A stretch of DNA of 64,000 nucleotides from an uncultured Selenomonas sp. (GTDB taxonomy: Bacteria; Bacillota; Negativicutes; Selenomonadales; Selenomonadaceae): assembly GCA_900552565.1 (NCBI GenBank), contig USAK01000001.1:62001-126000 (forward strand), read 5' to 3'. The notes beneath the pieces were generated by a model. It did no database searches, was not told where the DNA came from, and was given only the letters and a program-made list of their open reading frames with translations. Shown here one piece after another: positions 1 to 8,022 of the stretch (position 1 is the first letter of the stretch; the number at the start of each line of letters is the position of its first letter). Made by a program: the position numbers and the translations under genes.

Positions 1-1606
1 TCTCGTCACGCTGCAGAGCGGACTGCGTGATAGCCATTGCATAGATGATCATGTTGCGGAGCTGACGAACGAACATAGCTTCCTGGTTTGCCCAAGTGCC
101 ATGGTCCGTAACACCGATGTTGTCCCAACGCTTGAGGATTTCCTTGAGTTCCTTGACGCACGCTTTAAGGCCATCGTTATCGCGCTCAATCGAGACGTAT
201 TTGTACATGATATCGCCGAGCTCATGATGGAGCTTATGCGCATTTTCCGTACCATTCATGTTGCGGATCTTGTCGAATTCGGCGACGCATTCCTGACGTG
301 CAGCCTCGAGTTCCTCTGCCGTAAGCGGGGAGCCGAGTTTGCCGCTGCGTGCGAGGCGCAGGGATTCCGGACCGGAAATCGTGCCCGAATACGTTGCGGA
401 CAGCAGCGAATTTGCACCGAGGCGGTTTGCACCATGGTACTGGTAGTCGCACTCGCCGGAAGCCAAGAGACCCGGGATATTCGTATGATGCTCGCGGTCG
501 ACCCAGATGCCGCCCATCGAATAGTGAATCGACGGGAAGATTTCCATCGGGACCTTGCGCGGGTCCTTGCCCATAAAGTCACTATACATCTCGAGGATGC
601 CGCCGAGCTTGCGCTCGAGGTAGTCAGCCGGGATATGCGAGAGGTCAAGGTAAACGCGGTTCGGGTTGTGCATGCCGAGGCCCATGTGGACAACGACTTT
701 ATAGATAGCACGCGAAGCAACGTCACGCGGAACGAGGTTGCCGTATGCCGGATACATATCCTCGAGGAAGTACCAGCGCTCTTTTTCGCCCGTCTGCGGG
801 TTCTTGCGGTAAACCCAGACACGGCCGCCTTCACCGCGGCATGCCTCGGACATCAGGCGGTTCTTATCGGAACCTGGGATAGCCGTCGGATGAATCTGCA
901 GGAACTCCGGATTGCCGAGCTCTGCGCCCTGCTGGTAAACAGCGGAAACAGCTGAGCCGTTGCAGATCGTCGAAGCCGTGCAGCGGCCATATACCTGGCC
1001 AGGGCCGCCCGTTGCGAGGATGACAACATCAGCCGGGAACGAAACGATTTCGTTCGAGTTCATGTTCTGTGCGACAATACCGCGGCAGACACCCTCTTTG
1101 TTCTTGATGATCTTGATGAATTCCCAGAACTCATACTTCTTGACACCGCCCTTGACTTCCCAACGGCGAACCTGCTCGTCGAGAGCGTAGAGGAGCTGCT
1201 GGCCCGTCGTGGAACCAGCGAAGACCGTGCGCTTGTTCTTCTGGCCGCCGAAGTTGCGGAGGTCGAGAACGCCTTCAGCCGTACGCGTGAACGGTACGCC
1301 CATGCGGTCGAACATCTTGATGAGCTTCGGAGCTGCCTCGACCATGCCCTTTACTGCGAGCTGGTCAGCGAGGAAGTCACCGCCGTAGACCGTATCATCA
1401 AAGTGCTCGTAAATCGAGTCATGCTCACCTTTCGTGTCCATGCAGGCATTGATGCCGCCCTGGGCACAGAGGGAATGCGAACGCTTTACCGGGCAGTAAG
1501 AGAACAGGTCAACCTTGCCGCCGCCTTCGCAGATCTTCAGCGTAGCCATAAGGCCCGAAAGGCCGCCGCCTACGACAATAATCTTATTTTCTGGTTTCTT
1601 AGCCAT
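1..1606 (-). CDS. frdA: Fumarate reductase/succinate dehydrogenase flavoprotein subunit, 3' truncated by window edge
   Basis: This is the catalytic FAD subunit that interconverts fumarate and succinate on the cytoplasmic face of the membrane with FrdB and FrdC. The ATG start at 1604-1606 has an AGGAG ribosome site. About 535 residues are visible; the family is roughly 580-660 residues, so the C-terminus lies beyond position 1. The N-terminal dinucleotide fold VVGGGLSGL (residues 11-19) is followed by RSHSLCAQGG (42-51), whose His44 is the usual covalent FAD attachment residue. The substrate region HPTAIPG and RLMSEACRGEGG follows near residues 240-260. It is the third visible gene of a fumarase-frdC-frdA operon, 36 bp behind frdC. 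The order matches Wolinella/Bacillus-type FrdCAB, so frdB is expected just outside the window. Direction in vivo cannot be read from sequence; fumarate reduction is inferred from the anaerobic setting. Confidence 0.95.
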   Translation of the reverse strand, partial: MAKKPENKIIVVGGGLSGLMATLKICEGGGKVDLFSYCPVKRSHSLCAQGGINACMDTKGEHDSIYEHFDDTVYGGDFLADQLAVKGMVEAAPKLIKMFDRMGVPFTRTAEGVLDLRNFGGQKNKRTVFAGSTTGQQLLYALDEQVRRWEVKGGVKKYEFWEFIKIIKNKEGVCRGIVAQNMNSNEIVSFPADVVILATGGPGQVYGRCTASTICNGSAVSAVYQQGAELGNPEFLQIHPTAIPGSDKNRLMSEACRGEGGRVWVYRKNPQTGEKERWYFLEDMYPAYGNLVPRDVASRAIYKVVVHMGLGMHNPNRVYLDLSHIPADYLERKLGGILEMYSDFMGKDPRKVPMEIFPSIHYSMGGIWVDREHHTNIPGLLASGECDYQYHGANRLGANSLLSATYSGTISGPESLRLARSGKLGSPLTAEELEAARQECVAEFDKIRNMNGTENAHKLHHELGDIMYKYVSIERDNDGLKACVKELKEILKRWDNIGVTDHGTWANQEAMFVRQLRNMIIYAMAITQSALQRDE

Positions 1607-1642
1607 TTATATTCTCCTTTTTCTTACACAGAGTATCGTGTC

Positions 1643-2269
1643 TTACATGACGAAGTAGCTTGCCATGAATGCAATCGTGACAAGGCAGAGCAGAGCGCAG
1701 AGGCACATCGACAGAACGTTGATGACGGTCTGAACGCGCGGGCCTTTGGCAATACCCCAGGTCATGCAGAAAGTCGTGATACCGTTGCAGAAATGGAAGA
1801 TTGCAGCAAACATACCGATCGTGTAGAGAACCGTGACAATCGGGCTGCTCGTAAAGTAGGAATGCAGGAGTTCATAGGACATCGGCGTACCGGAAATTGC
1901 TTTCGTGAAGATACGCAGATAGAACACATGCCAGATAAGGAAGAATACGAGATACCATGCCGTCCAGCGCTGCAGAGCAAACTGCCAGTTACGGACATAG
2001 CCGTAACGGCCAGGATTGTTCTTAGCCTGCAGGGCAATGTAGATACCATAGATAGCGTGGAAAAGGATTGGCACTGCAACACCGAAAATCTCAAGACCGA
2101 GGAAAATCGGATGCGGGATAAGGTCCATCATTGCAAGCGCGCCATTGAGTGATTCTGCACCACCGAGAGCGCGGGCATTCGTGATAACATGCTCGCAAAG
2201 GAAAAGACCGATTGCGAACAGACCAACTAACGAATGCAGACGGCGCAGATAAAAAGTTGTATGGAACAT
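1643..2269 (-). CDS. frdC: Fumarate reductase/succinate dehydrogenase cytochrome b subunit
   Basis: A 208-residue diheme cytochrome b558-type membrane anchor. It exchanges electrons with the menaquinone pool and holds FrdA and FrdB at the membrane. Five hydrophobic segments are visible, starting with RRLHSLVGLFAIGLFLCEH, and histidines in or near the helices (H13, H27 and later ones) are candidate heme ligands. The ATG at 2267-2269 is chosen because a perfect AGGAGG lies 6 bases upstream; a longer open frame extends to 2314 but would run through the ribosome site. It lies between fumarase beta and frdA. A terminator-like hairpin sits directly ahead of it (2298-2340). The length fits the B. 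subtilis SdhC and W. succinogenes FrdC families. Confidence 0.93.
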   Translation of the reverse strand: MFHTTFYLRRLHSLVGLFAIGLFLCEHVITNARALGGAESLNGALAMMDLIPHPIFLGLEIFGVAVPILFHAIYGIYIALQAKNNPGRYGYVRNWQFALQRWTAWYLVFFLIWHVFYLRIFTKAISGTPMSYELLHSYFTSSPIVTVLYTIGMFAAIFHFCNGITTFCMTWGIAKGPRVQTVINVLSMCLCALLCLVTIAFMASYFVM

Positions 2270-2297
2270 TCTATACCTCCTGTTGATTCTTGGAAAA

Positions 2298-2340
2298 AGA
2301 AAGGAAGCCTTCAAGCGAGCCTCCCGAAAACTTCCTTTCT
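2298..2340 (-). terminator. Intra-operon terminator-like hairpin between fumarase beta and frdC
   Basis: On the minus strand AGAAAGGAAG pairs with CTTCCTTTCT as a perfect 10-bp stem followed by TTTT. The 23-nt loop can form further G-C pairs. It lies in the 81-bp gap between the fumarase beta stop and the frdC ribosome site. No promoter fits between hairpin and ribosome site, so frdC needs read-through. The hairpin may lower frd expression or act as a processing or stability element. Confidence 0.55.
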
Positions 2341-2350
2341 CCCAACTTTA

Positions 2351-2917
2351 TCAGTAACCCTTCAGGGTACGATACTTCTTCTGGTTGATATCGTAAAGGT
2401 TGTTGCCTTCGCAGTCGATAACAACGATAGCCGGGAAATCCTCAACGGTCAGACGGGCAAGAGCCTCAGGACCGAGTTCCGGATAAGCGAGGACTTCGTA
2501 TTTCTTGACGGACTTTGCAATAAGAGCTGCAGCACCGCCAACAGCAGCGAAGTACGTTACGCCGTTCTTCTTCATGGAATCGACAACTTCCTTCGAACGG
2601 GAGCCTTTGCCGATCATGCCCTTGATGCCCTGGTCGAGCATCGTCGGCGTGTAAGCGTCCATACGGCCGGAAGTCGTCGGGCCGCAGGAACCAATCGGGT
2701 CGCCCGGTTTTGCCGGCGTCGGTCCGAGGTAGTAGACCATCTTGTTGTGCCAATCGATCGGCAGCTTCTCGCCTTTAGCAAGAGCTTCGCACATTTTCTT
2801 GTGTGCAGCATCGCGGGCTGCGTAAATCTCACCCGTGATGAGGACGCTGTCGCCGATCTTCAGCTTACGGGAATCTTCTTCCGTAAATGGGGTATGGATA
2901 CGAATAGGTTCTGCCAT
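2351..2917 (-). CDS. Fumarate hydratase class I, beta subunit
   Basis: A 188-residue beta (C-terminal) subunit of the two-subunit, oxygen-sensitive [4Fe-4S] fumarase that interconverts malate and fumarate. Family sequence is recognisable throughout: IRIHTPFTEEDSRKLKIGD at the N-terminus, GPTTSGRMDAYTP near residues 80-92, and the VEDFPAIVVIDCEGNNLYD segment near the C-terminus. The ATG at 2915-2917 has a strong AGGAGG site. It starts 45 bp after the alpha subunit stop, in the same operon. The product fumarate is the substrate of the reductase encoded downstream, so the operon couples malate dehydration to fumarate respiration. Class I beta subunits resemble L-tartrate dehydratase subunit TtdB, but the respiratory neighbours favour fumarase. 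Confidence 0.95.
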   Translation of the reverse strand: MAEPIRIHTPFTEEDSRKLKIGDSVLITGEIYAARDAAHKKMCEALAKGEKLPIDWHNKMVYYLGPTPAKPGDPIGSCGPTTSGRMDAYTPTMLDQGIKGMIGKGSRSKEVVDSMKKNGVTYFAAVGGAAALIAKSVKKYEVLAYPELGPEALARLTVEDFPAIVVIDCEGNNLYDINQKKYRTLKGY

Positions 2918-2962
2918 GATTATCTTTCCTCCTGATATTTTCTGCTCAGTTTATCGAATGGA

Positions 2963-3805
2963 TCAAAGAACGCGCTTTGCATGACGGCATGCATGGCAGC
3001 AGATCGTTACAGCAACCGGCAGGCCAGCGATATGCGTCGGGCCCCACTCGATGTTGACACCGAGGCAGGACGTCGTGCCGCCGAGCTGCGGTCCAATCCC
3101 CGTCTCATTGATGAGCTCGAGGAGTTCATCTTCAAGCTTTGCGTACTCAGGCATCGGATTATGCGAGTCAATCGAACGCGTAAGAGCAATCTTACTCATA
3201 ACAGCGGCACGGTCCATCGTACCGCCAATGCCGATACCGACAACCATCGGCGGGCACGGGTTCATGCTGGCATGGAGGATGATTTCCATGACGGCTTTCT
3301 TGACGCCTTCAACGCCATCAGCCGGAACGAGCATCTTGATGCCGCCCTTGTTCTCGGAACCGAAGCCCTTCGGCTCAACCGTGATCTTGAGCTGGTCGCC
3401 CGGAACAATCTTCGTGTAGATAACGCCCGGCGTGTTGTTCTTCGTGTTCACGCGGTTGAAGATTGGTTCAGCAACAACCGATTTTCTCAGATAACCTTCC
3501 GTGTAGCCTTTGGCAATACCATCGTTGACAGCTTCTTCGAGGTCGCCGCCGACGATGTGGAGGTCCTGACCGACTTCAAGGAAGACAATCGTCATACCAG
3601 TATCCTGGCAGTACGGACGGTCTTCATTGCGTGCGATTTCCGCATTCTTGATAATCTGGTCGAGAACAGCCTGACCAACCGGAGATTTCTCCGTCTCACG
3701 GCCTTTCTTCAGGCCTTCATAGACATCCTTCGGCAGGTAATAAGCAGCTTCCTTGCACAGCTGTGCAACGGTCTCCGTGATTTGTTTTGCGTCGAGTTCT
3801 CGCAA
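2963..3805 (-). CDS. Fumarate hydratase class I, alpha subunit
   Basis: A 280-residue alpha subunit carrying the [4Fe-4S] cluster of two-subunit fumarase. Conserved cysteine contexts are YCQDTGMTI, MNPCPPMVVG and TTSCLGVN, which supply the three cluster ligands. The TTG at 3803-3805 (protein beginning LRELDAKQITE) is preferred over the ATG at 3818-3820, because the only ribosome site, GGGAGGG, lies between them and would be inside the coding region if the ATG were used. It is the first gene of the fumarase-frd operon, and a promoter is recognisable 45-73 bp upstream. The C-terminus ends in a cysteine/histidine-rich CCHACRHAKR. L-tartrate dehydratase TtdA is the alternative family assignment. 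Confidence 0.95.
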   Translation of the reverse strand: MRELDAKQITETVAQLCKEAAYYLPKDVYEGLKKGRETEKSPVGQAVLDQIIKNAEIARNEDRPYCQDTGMTIVFLEVGQDLHIVGGDLEEAVNDGIAKGYTEGYLRKSVVAEPIFNRVNTKNNTPGVIYTKIVPGDQLKITVEPKGFGSENKGGIKMLVPADGVEGVKKAVMEIILHASMNPCPPMVVGIGIGGTMDRAAVMSKIALTRSIDSHNPMPEYAKLEDELLELINETGIGPQLGGTTSCLGVNIEWGPTHIAGLPVAVTICCHACRHAKRVL

Positions 3806-3849
3806 AGTAATCCCTCCCATAAATACAACTTATCACACATCTGTGGTTC

Positions 3850-3878
3850 ATCATAACACATTTTATAGCGGCTTTCAA
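3850..3878 (-). promoter_or_regulatory. Sigma-A-type promoter for the fumarase-frd operon
   Basis: On the minus strand TTGAAA (3873-3878) and TATGAT (3850-3855) are separated by exactly 17 bp, about 45 bp ahead of the TTG start of the alpha subunit. The predicted 5' leader is short (about 40 nt). Confidence 0.7.
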
Positions 3879-3904
3879 GCTTTTCTGAAAGCCCGCGAAG
3901 CCTT

Positions 3905-3933
3905 GAAAAAAGTGAATTCCATTCGCTTTTTTC
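3905..3933 (-). terminator. Hairpin, probable terminator behind yfcE or operator of the fumarase promoter
   Basis: A near-perfect 29-bp inverted repeat: GAAAAAAG-Y-GAAT arms around a 3-base centre, A/T-rich and ending in a T run on both strands. It lies 155 bp downstream of the yfcE stop and 27 bp upstream of the fumarase -35 box. The remaining bases from 3934 to 4087 are A/T-rich with no other recognisable signal. Confidence 0.4.
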
Positions 3934-4087
3934 GGTTCCTGAGACTAGCCACATTGTGAGCTTCATCACTCGAAGTTTATATTAGGTATTGACATTTTAA
4001 AATCCTTCCTGCTATGCAAAAAAATTTTTATTTTCTTCGATTTTTTCTTGTTTTGTTACTATGGCGCAGGATAGTTATGCATAAAAA

Positions 4088-4579
4088 TCATGAGAGGCGG
4101 ATGAGATGACAGACCGGACGTTTTCCGGCCTCGAGCTCCATGATGAGGAACGAGCCCTGCATCGCATCGCGCGGACGTGCGACGCTGCCGGGATTGAGCA
4201 CCGTGATATGCCCAGGGGAGATTTCTGCCACATGCGTATGACCGTAGACGGCAATATCGCAGCCCTCCTCTTCAGCCGCATCGCAGAGCATCTTCGTCGT
4301 AAAGCGCACACCGTAAAGATGCCCGTGCGTCAGGAAAATACGATGGCCGGCCGCCTCGATGACATCATCGGTCTTAGCATTGACATCCGGCCAGTCGCTG
4401 TTGCCTGCGACACAGCGCACTTTAGCCTCGCCTTCCGTCACCATAGCCAGATATTCGGCATCGGGTACGACATCGCCGGCATGGAGCCAGAGCGTCACGC
4501 CCTCAGCGGCAGGATGGGCCAGCATCTTGTCGATGGCCGCCGTCGAGCCGTGGCTGTCACTTACGATTCCTATCTTCAT
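4088..4579 (-). CDS. yfcE: YfcE/MJ0936-family metallophosphodiesterase
   Basis: A 163-residue single-domain calcineurin-like phosphodiesterase, presumably cytoplasmic. Metal ligands follow the family pattern: SDSHG (D8, H10), HAGD near residue 35, GNSD near 60, LTHGH near 85 and YGHTH near 117. The family hydrolyses phosphodiesters in vitro and its natural substrate is generally unknown. The ATG at 4577-4579 has a GGAGG site and overlaps the rdgB stop by 4 bp, so the two are translationally coupled. The rph-rdgB-yfcE order is widely conserved in Firmicutes (rph-ysnA-ysnB in B. subtilis). No unusual residue seen. Confidence 0.9.
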   Translation of the reverse strand: MKIGIVSDSHGSTAAIDKMLAHPAAEGVTLWLHAGDVVPDAEYLAMVTEGEAKVRCVAGNSDWPDVNAKTDDVIEAAGHRIFLTHGHLYGVRFTTKMLCDAAEEEGCDIAVYGHTHVAEISPGHITVLNPGSVARPRDAMQGSFLIMELEAGKRPVCHLIRLS

Positions 4580-5175
4580 TTCAAGTATTCCTCCAACCTG
4601 CGTACCATCTCGCGCAAAGCCCTGCCGCGATGGCTGATTTTGTCTTTCTCGGCAAAACTGATTTCTGCCATCGTGCGGTCCGGATAATCCTTCGTATAGA
4701 AATACGGGTCATAGCCAAAGCCATTCTCGCCTCGAGGCACCATGCGCACGATGCCGTCGCAGCGTCCTTCGCTCGTAAAGACCGTGCCATCCGTGTCAGC
4801 AAAGACAAGGGCGCAGCGGTAATCGGCCGGCGACTCTTTCACGCCGGCTTTCTGCAGCTCCTCTAAAAGCTTCTGATTGTTCGTCGCATCGTCTGCATGA
4901 AAGCCGGCAAAACGTGCCGAATGGATGCCCGGCGCACCGCCGAGGACTTCAACTTCGAGGCCGGAATCATCCGCCACGCAAGCGCAGCCTGTCTTTTCGC
5001 GGTAGAATTCTGCCTTGATACGCGCGTTCTCTGCAAACGTCGTGCCATTTTCCACAGCATCGGGAAGTTCGCCGAATTCTTTTAACGAGACGACCTCCAC
5101 CGGCAGATGCGAGAGAGCCTCACGCATCTCGCGGACTTTGCCCTGATTCTTCGTTGCAATCACGATTTTCTTCAT
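4576..5175 (-). CDS. rdgB: XTP/dITP pyrophosphatase (RdgB/HAM1 family)
   Basis: A 199-residue house-cleaning enzyme that hydrolyses ITP, XTP and dITP to monophosphates, keeping deaminated purines out of nucleic acids. The N-terminal ATKNQGKVREM motif binds the triphosphate. VADDSGLEVEVLGGAPGIHSARF (residues 67-89) holds the catalytic acidic residues, and the C-terminal segment ISHRGRAL supplies base-specificity residues. The length matches E. coli RdgB (197 aa). The start has a GAGGT ribosome site. It sits between rph and yfcE in a conserved cluster, with a 35-bp gap to rph upstream and a 4-bp overlap to yfcE downstream. Confidence 0.96.
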   Translation of the reverse strand: MKKIVIATKNQGKVREMREALSHLPVEVVSLKEFGELPDAVENGTTFAENARIKAEFYREKTGCACVADDSGLEVEVLGGAPGIHSARFAGFHADDATNNQKLLEELQKAGVKESPADYRCALVFADTDGTVFTSEGRCDGIVRMVPRGENGFGYDPYFYTKDYPDRTMAEISFAEKDKISHRGRALREMVRRLEEYLK

Positions 5176-5210
5176 GTTTTTACCTCACATTATTTTCCTG
5201 GCTCCAGCCT

Positions 5211-5966
5211 TCAGCCTTCGCGTCCAACAAGCCAGACGAGCTCGCCGCCCAAAATATCTTTTTCGTACGAGATGAGCTCGCGGCAGCCTTTTTCACCGAG
5301 CTGCAGCAGCGCGCCGAGTTCTTCATGCGTAAACGGACGGCCCTCGCCCGTGCCCTGCACTTCAACAAAACGGCCCGCGCCGGTCATGACGACGTTCATG
5401 TCGACGATGGCCTGTGAATCCTCCTCATAGCAGAGGTCGAGGATGGGTTCGCCTGCATGGCTGATGCCGACACTGATGGCCGACAGAAAATCTTTGACGG
5501 GGAAAATCTTCCCCTTTTCATAGAACGACGAACAGGCTTCGACAAGAGCGACAAAAGCACCGGTGATTGAGGCCGTGCGTGTGCCGCCGTCTGCCTGAAT
5601 GACATCGCAGTCAATCATAATCGTACGTTCGCCAAGAGCCTTCATATCGACGACAGAACGCAGGCTGCGGCCGATGAGCCTCTCGATTTCCTGCGTCCTG
5701 CCCGACTGTTTGCCGCGCACAGCCTCACGCTGCGTGCGCGTTTCCGTCGCGCTCGGCAGCAGGGAATACTCGGCCGCAATCCAGCCCTCGCCCGTGCCGC
5801 GCAGGAAAAAAGGCACGCGGTCTTCAATCGAAGCCGCGCAGATAACCTTCGTATTGCCCATCTCGATGAGCACGGAGCCTGCCGGATATTTCTGGAAATG
5901 ACGATGGATCTCATAGGGACGCAGGGTATCCGCCGTGCGCCGGTCTGGTCTGACCATATGTTCCAT
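5211..5966 (-). CDS. rph: Ribonuclease PH
   Basis: A 251-residue phosphorolytic 3'-5' exoribonuclease that trims tRNA 3' ends. Recognisable family segments are [16 protein letters not shown] at the N-terminus, [21 protein letters not shown] in the middle, [16 protein letters not shown], and [20 protein letters not shown] at the phosphate-binding site. The ATG at 5964-5966 is preferred to the longer frame reaching 6062, because GGAGGAAG sits 9 bases ahead and the family begins near this residue. It leads the rph-rdgB-yfcE cluster. A structured inverted repeat lies in the 146-bp upstream gap (6022-6068). Confidence 0.96.
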   Translation of the reverse strand: MEHMVRPDRRTADTLRPYEIHRHFQKYPAGSVLIEMGNTKVICAASIEDRVPFFLRGTGEGWIAAEYSLLPSATETRTQREAVRGKQSGRTQEIERLIGRSLRSVVDMKALGERTIMIDCDVIQADGGTRTASITGAFVALVEACSSFYEKGKIFPVKDFLSAISVGISHAGEPILDLCYEEDSQAIVDMNVVMTGAGRFVEVQGTGEGRPFTHEELGALLQLGEKGCRELISYEKDILGGELVWLVGREG

Positions 5967-6021
5967 AACTGAAAACTTCCTCCCTATATCATATGTGTCT
6001 GAATTTTTCCTACAATAAAAT

Positions 6022-6068
6022 AGAGGTGCCCTACCCCGAGTGTACAAACTTCGTGGTATCACACCTCT
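6022..6068 (-). other. 47-nt inverted repeat with internal stem, upstream of rph
   Basis: On the minus strand AGAGGTG and CACCTCT form perfect outer arms. Inside, TACC-A-CGA-A-G can pair with CTCGGGGTA around a TTTGTACA loop. It lies between the CofE-like gene and rph. The sequence after it (ATTTTATT) is a poor T tract, so it could be a weak terminator or a structured leader element; I do not recognise a riboswitch class. Confidence 0.4.
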
Positions 6069-6112
6069 TCTGCTTCGTCAGGGCAACGCCTGCAGGAAAG
6101 CAGTATGATTTT

Positions 6113-6778
6113 TTATTTCTGCGACTCCTGATACTGTCTGTAGTTCTTGATGATGCAGATAGGCGTCTTCTGGCTGGCATTGCCGAACGGGTTATCGATG
6201 AGCAGTTTGGCGGCCATCTGGCCGTCGACCTTGTCCGTCACACCGACCACGCGCGAACGCTTGAGGTCGTTGACATCGGCAATCATCGCGCCGAAGCAGC
6301 CAAGGCGCTGCTGAATTTTCTGGACGACTTCATTCGGGTCCTTCGGACCGTAGACAATGCATTTATCAAACGGCGGCATCGTGCCCGTGACATCATCGAT
6401 GAGGGCTGTCTGCTCGCCGCCCCATTTGTAGAACAGGCCGCTCTGGCCGACGAGTTTGCCGAGGAAGCCGGCAAACAGGGCAAAGGCCACGCGCCATTTG
6501 CCTTCGACGTCCATGAGGGACTGCATGCCATGCGGCGAGGCAAGGCTGCCGTAGTCCGGGATGAAGCGGCAGCAGAACTGTGCCACACGCGTAATCTTGA
6601 GGTCCTCCGGACGCACGAAACGGCCCTGCGTAATGGCGACGACACTCTCTGCCGTGCAGAGCAGGTCATCTGGGCCAATTTTGCCCTTCGTATAGCGTTC
6701 GATGCTGTCAACGATATCGTCTTTCTCGGTCAGGATGCGCGTCGGGACCGGGATTAAATCGAGTTTTGCTTCTGCCAT
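6113..6778 (-). CDS. Coenzyme F420-0:L-glutamate ligase (CofE)-like protein
   Basis: A 221-residue protein resembling the CofE/F420-ligase domain: [16 protein letters not shown] near the N-terminus, [23 protein letters not shown] (residues 32-54), and the [16 protein letters not shown] segment near residue 175. Archaeal CofE adds glutamate to F420-0. This lineage is not known for F420, no other cof gene is nearby, and the true substrate is therefore unknown. The ATG at 6776-6778 has a GGAGG site. It follows the membrane-anchored 183-residue gene with a 13-bp gap, so the two are probably one transcript. Family assignment is from motif recognition and is moderately sure; the reaction is not. 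Confidence 0.7.
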   Translation of the reverse strand: MAEAKLDLIPVPTRILTEKDDIVDSIERYTKGKIGPDDLLCTAESVVAITQGRFVRPEDLKITRVAQFCCRFIPDYGSLASPHGMQSLMDVEGKWRVAFALFAGFLGKLVGQSGLFYKWGGEQTALIDDVTGTMPPFDKCIVYGPKDPNEVVQKIQQRLGCFGAMIADVNDLKRSRVVGVTDKVDGQMAAKLLIDNPFGNASQKTPICIIKNYRQYQESQK

Positions 6779-6791
6779 GATAATTCCTCCC

Positions 6792-7343
6792 TTAGTCCTT
6801 TACGAGTTTCACACCGGCGAGCTTGGCAATCTCTTCAGCCGTCAGCGTCAGACGGACCTTCGTGTAATGCCACGGCGTACGGCCCGTCTCCATCCAGATG
6901 ACGTCCATCGGCAGGTCGACCATATGCGAAAGAGCCTCTTTGAGCGTCATGCCCTTGCGCGGCGTCAATTTGACTTTGGCAAAGATGTTGAGCTTATCCT
7001 CATGATTCGGGTCGCCGAGTTTCTGGATGAGCACAGCCTCGAAGTAATCATCCTCACGCGGCTCACCTTCGCGTTCTGCCTTGCCGCGGGCCTCAATGCC
7101 GTCATACTGCTCGTACGGCAGCTGCGGACGCACGAAAGCGTCCATGATGGTCGCACATTGCTTGCCTTCATTGACAAACGTCAGTTTCTTCGAGAGAACG
7201 ATAGCATCGTCCGTCTGCGACTCCACCACAAAAGGAGCGTCCGTCTTCACGACGACCTTTTCCTTACCGACAACACAGAGATAAAGCTTTGCTACGATGA
7301 CCGCAGCCACGATCAGGCCAATGATTACATAGAATACCGTCAC
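6792..7343 (-). CDS. Membrane-anchored hypothetical protein, partner of the CofE-like gene
   Basis: A 183-residue protein that I cannot assign to a named function. Residues 4-26 form one hydrophobic helix ([21 protein letters not shown]) without a clear cleavage site, so the rest is probably anchored at the membrane. The remainder is a charged, mixed alpha/beta domain that starts with a beta-rich [18 protein letters not shown] segment, which suggests a soluble domain with substrate or partner contacts. It starts with GTG (7341-7343) preceded by AGGAGG. It lies 13 bp ahead of the CofE-like gene, so co-transcription and a shared role are likely. No enzyme motif is visible. Confidence 0.75.
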   Translation of the reverse strand: MTVFYVIIGLIVAAVIVAKLYLCVVGKEKVVVKTDAPFVVESQTDDAIVLSKKLTFVNEGKQCATIMDAFVRPQLPYEQYDGIEARGKAEREGEPREDDYFEAVLIQKLGDPNHEDKLNIFAKVKLTPRKGMTLKEALSHMVDLPMDVIWMETGRTPWHYTKVRLTLTAEEIAKLAGVKLVKD

Positions 7344-7401
7344 GTCAATTCCTCCTGACTAATTTTTATCTTTCATATACATGAATCTATAAACTTGAAA
7401 T

Positions 7402-7427
7402 CCCACAGGGCTTTTATTTCCTGTGGG
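7402..7427 (-). terminator. Hairpin overlapping the stop of the thioesterase gene
   Basis: CCCACAGG and CCTGTGGG form an 8-bp perfect stem whose loop contains the TAA stop of the thioesterase gene. The T tract that follows on the minus strand is weak (ATTTC), so termination may be partial. Confidence 0.45.
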
Positions 7428-7884
7428 GATTATTTTCTTCCTTTGCCTGAAGCTCCTGCCACACAGCTTCATCAGCCATGGCCTGCTGAAGCTTCGTGTA
7501 ATACTTCTCGGGAAGGCGCGTGATTTTGCCGCTTTCCTTATGCGTGAATACGTTCTGCGTAAAGCCCTTGACCATGAGCTCTCCGGTCTTTTTATTGAAC
7601 ACGCGGTACGTAAAGGCCATCTTTGCCTTGGTCAAGGCCCTGGGACGCGTCTCTATGCAGATGACATCATCAAAGCGTCCCGGCGAGACATACTTGGCTC
7701 TGACTTCCGTAATCGGGAAGACATAGCCATCTTCCATCATATCGCCCAGCGTGATACCATACTTGCGCAGATATTCCACGCGGCCCGTCTCGAACCAGCG
7801 GATATAATTAGCATGATGCACGACGGCCATCGCATCCGTATCATAAAAATTCACCTTATGTTCCGTAATGACTGGCAAGGCCAT
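7414..7884 (-). CDS. YbgC-family acyl-CoA thioesterase (hot-dog fold)
   Basis: A 156-residue hot-dog fold thioesterase that would cleave acyl-CoA or acyl-ACP thioesters in the cytoplasm. The signature NFYDTDAMAVVHHANYIRWFETGRVEYL contains the catalytic Asp and the HxNY segment of the 4-hydroxybenzoyl-CoA thioesterase family. The ATG at 7882-7884 touches its GGGAGG ribosome site, so the TTG two codons later (7876-7878), with a 7-base spacing, may be the real start; a more distal ATG gives an N-terminus unlike the family. Substrate unknown: family members act on short-chain or malonyl-type CoA esters. Downstream hairpin at 7402-7427. Confidence 0.88.
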   Translation of the reverse strand: MALPVITEHKVNFYDTDAMAVVHHANYIRWFETGRVEYLRKYGITLGDMMEDGYVFPITEVRAKYVSPGRFDDVICIETRPRALTKAKMAFTYRVFNKKTGELMVKGFTQNVFTHKESGKITRLPEKYYTKLQQAMADEAVWQELQAKEENNPHRK

Positions 7885-8022
7885 CCCTCCCCATAAATAC
7901 GACTTAACCATGACTTTATGCGCTAAACACATTCTATAGCCTAGAACAAAAGCCTTAGAAAGTCAAGATTTTTGCCGTTTTCAGCAGATAAAGCTCTGCC
8001 TGCCGCATGGCGCCGGCATCGT

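Noticed and set aside
3995..4020. TTGACA with TATGCA 18 bp later on the plus strand
   Set aside because: No plus-strand gene follows before 8951; likely chance in A/T-rich DNA.
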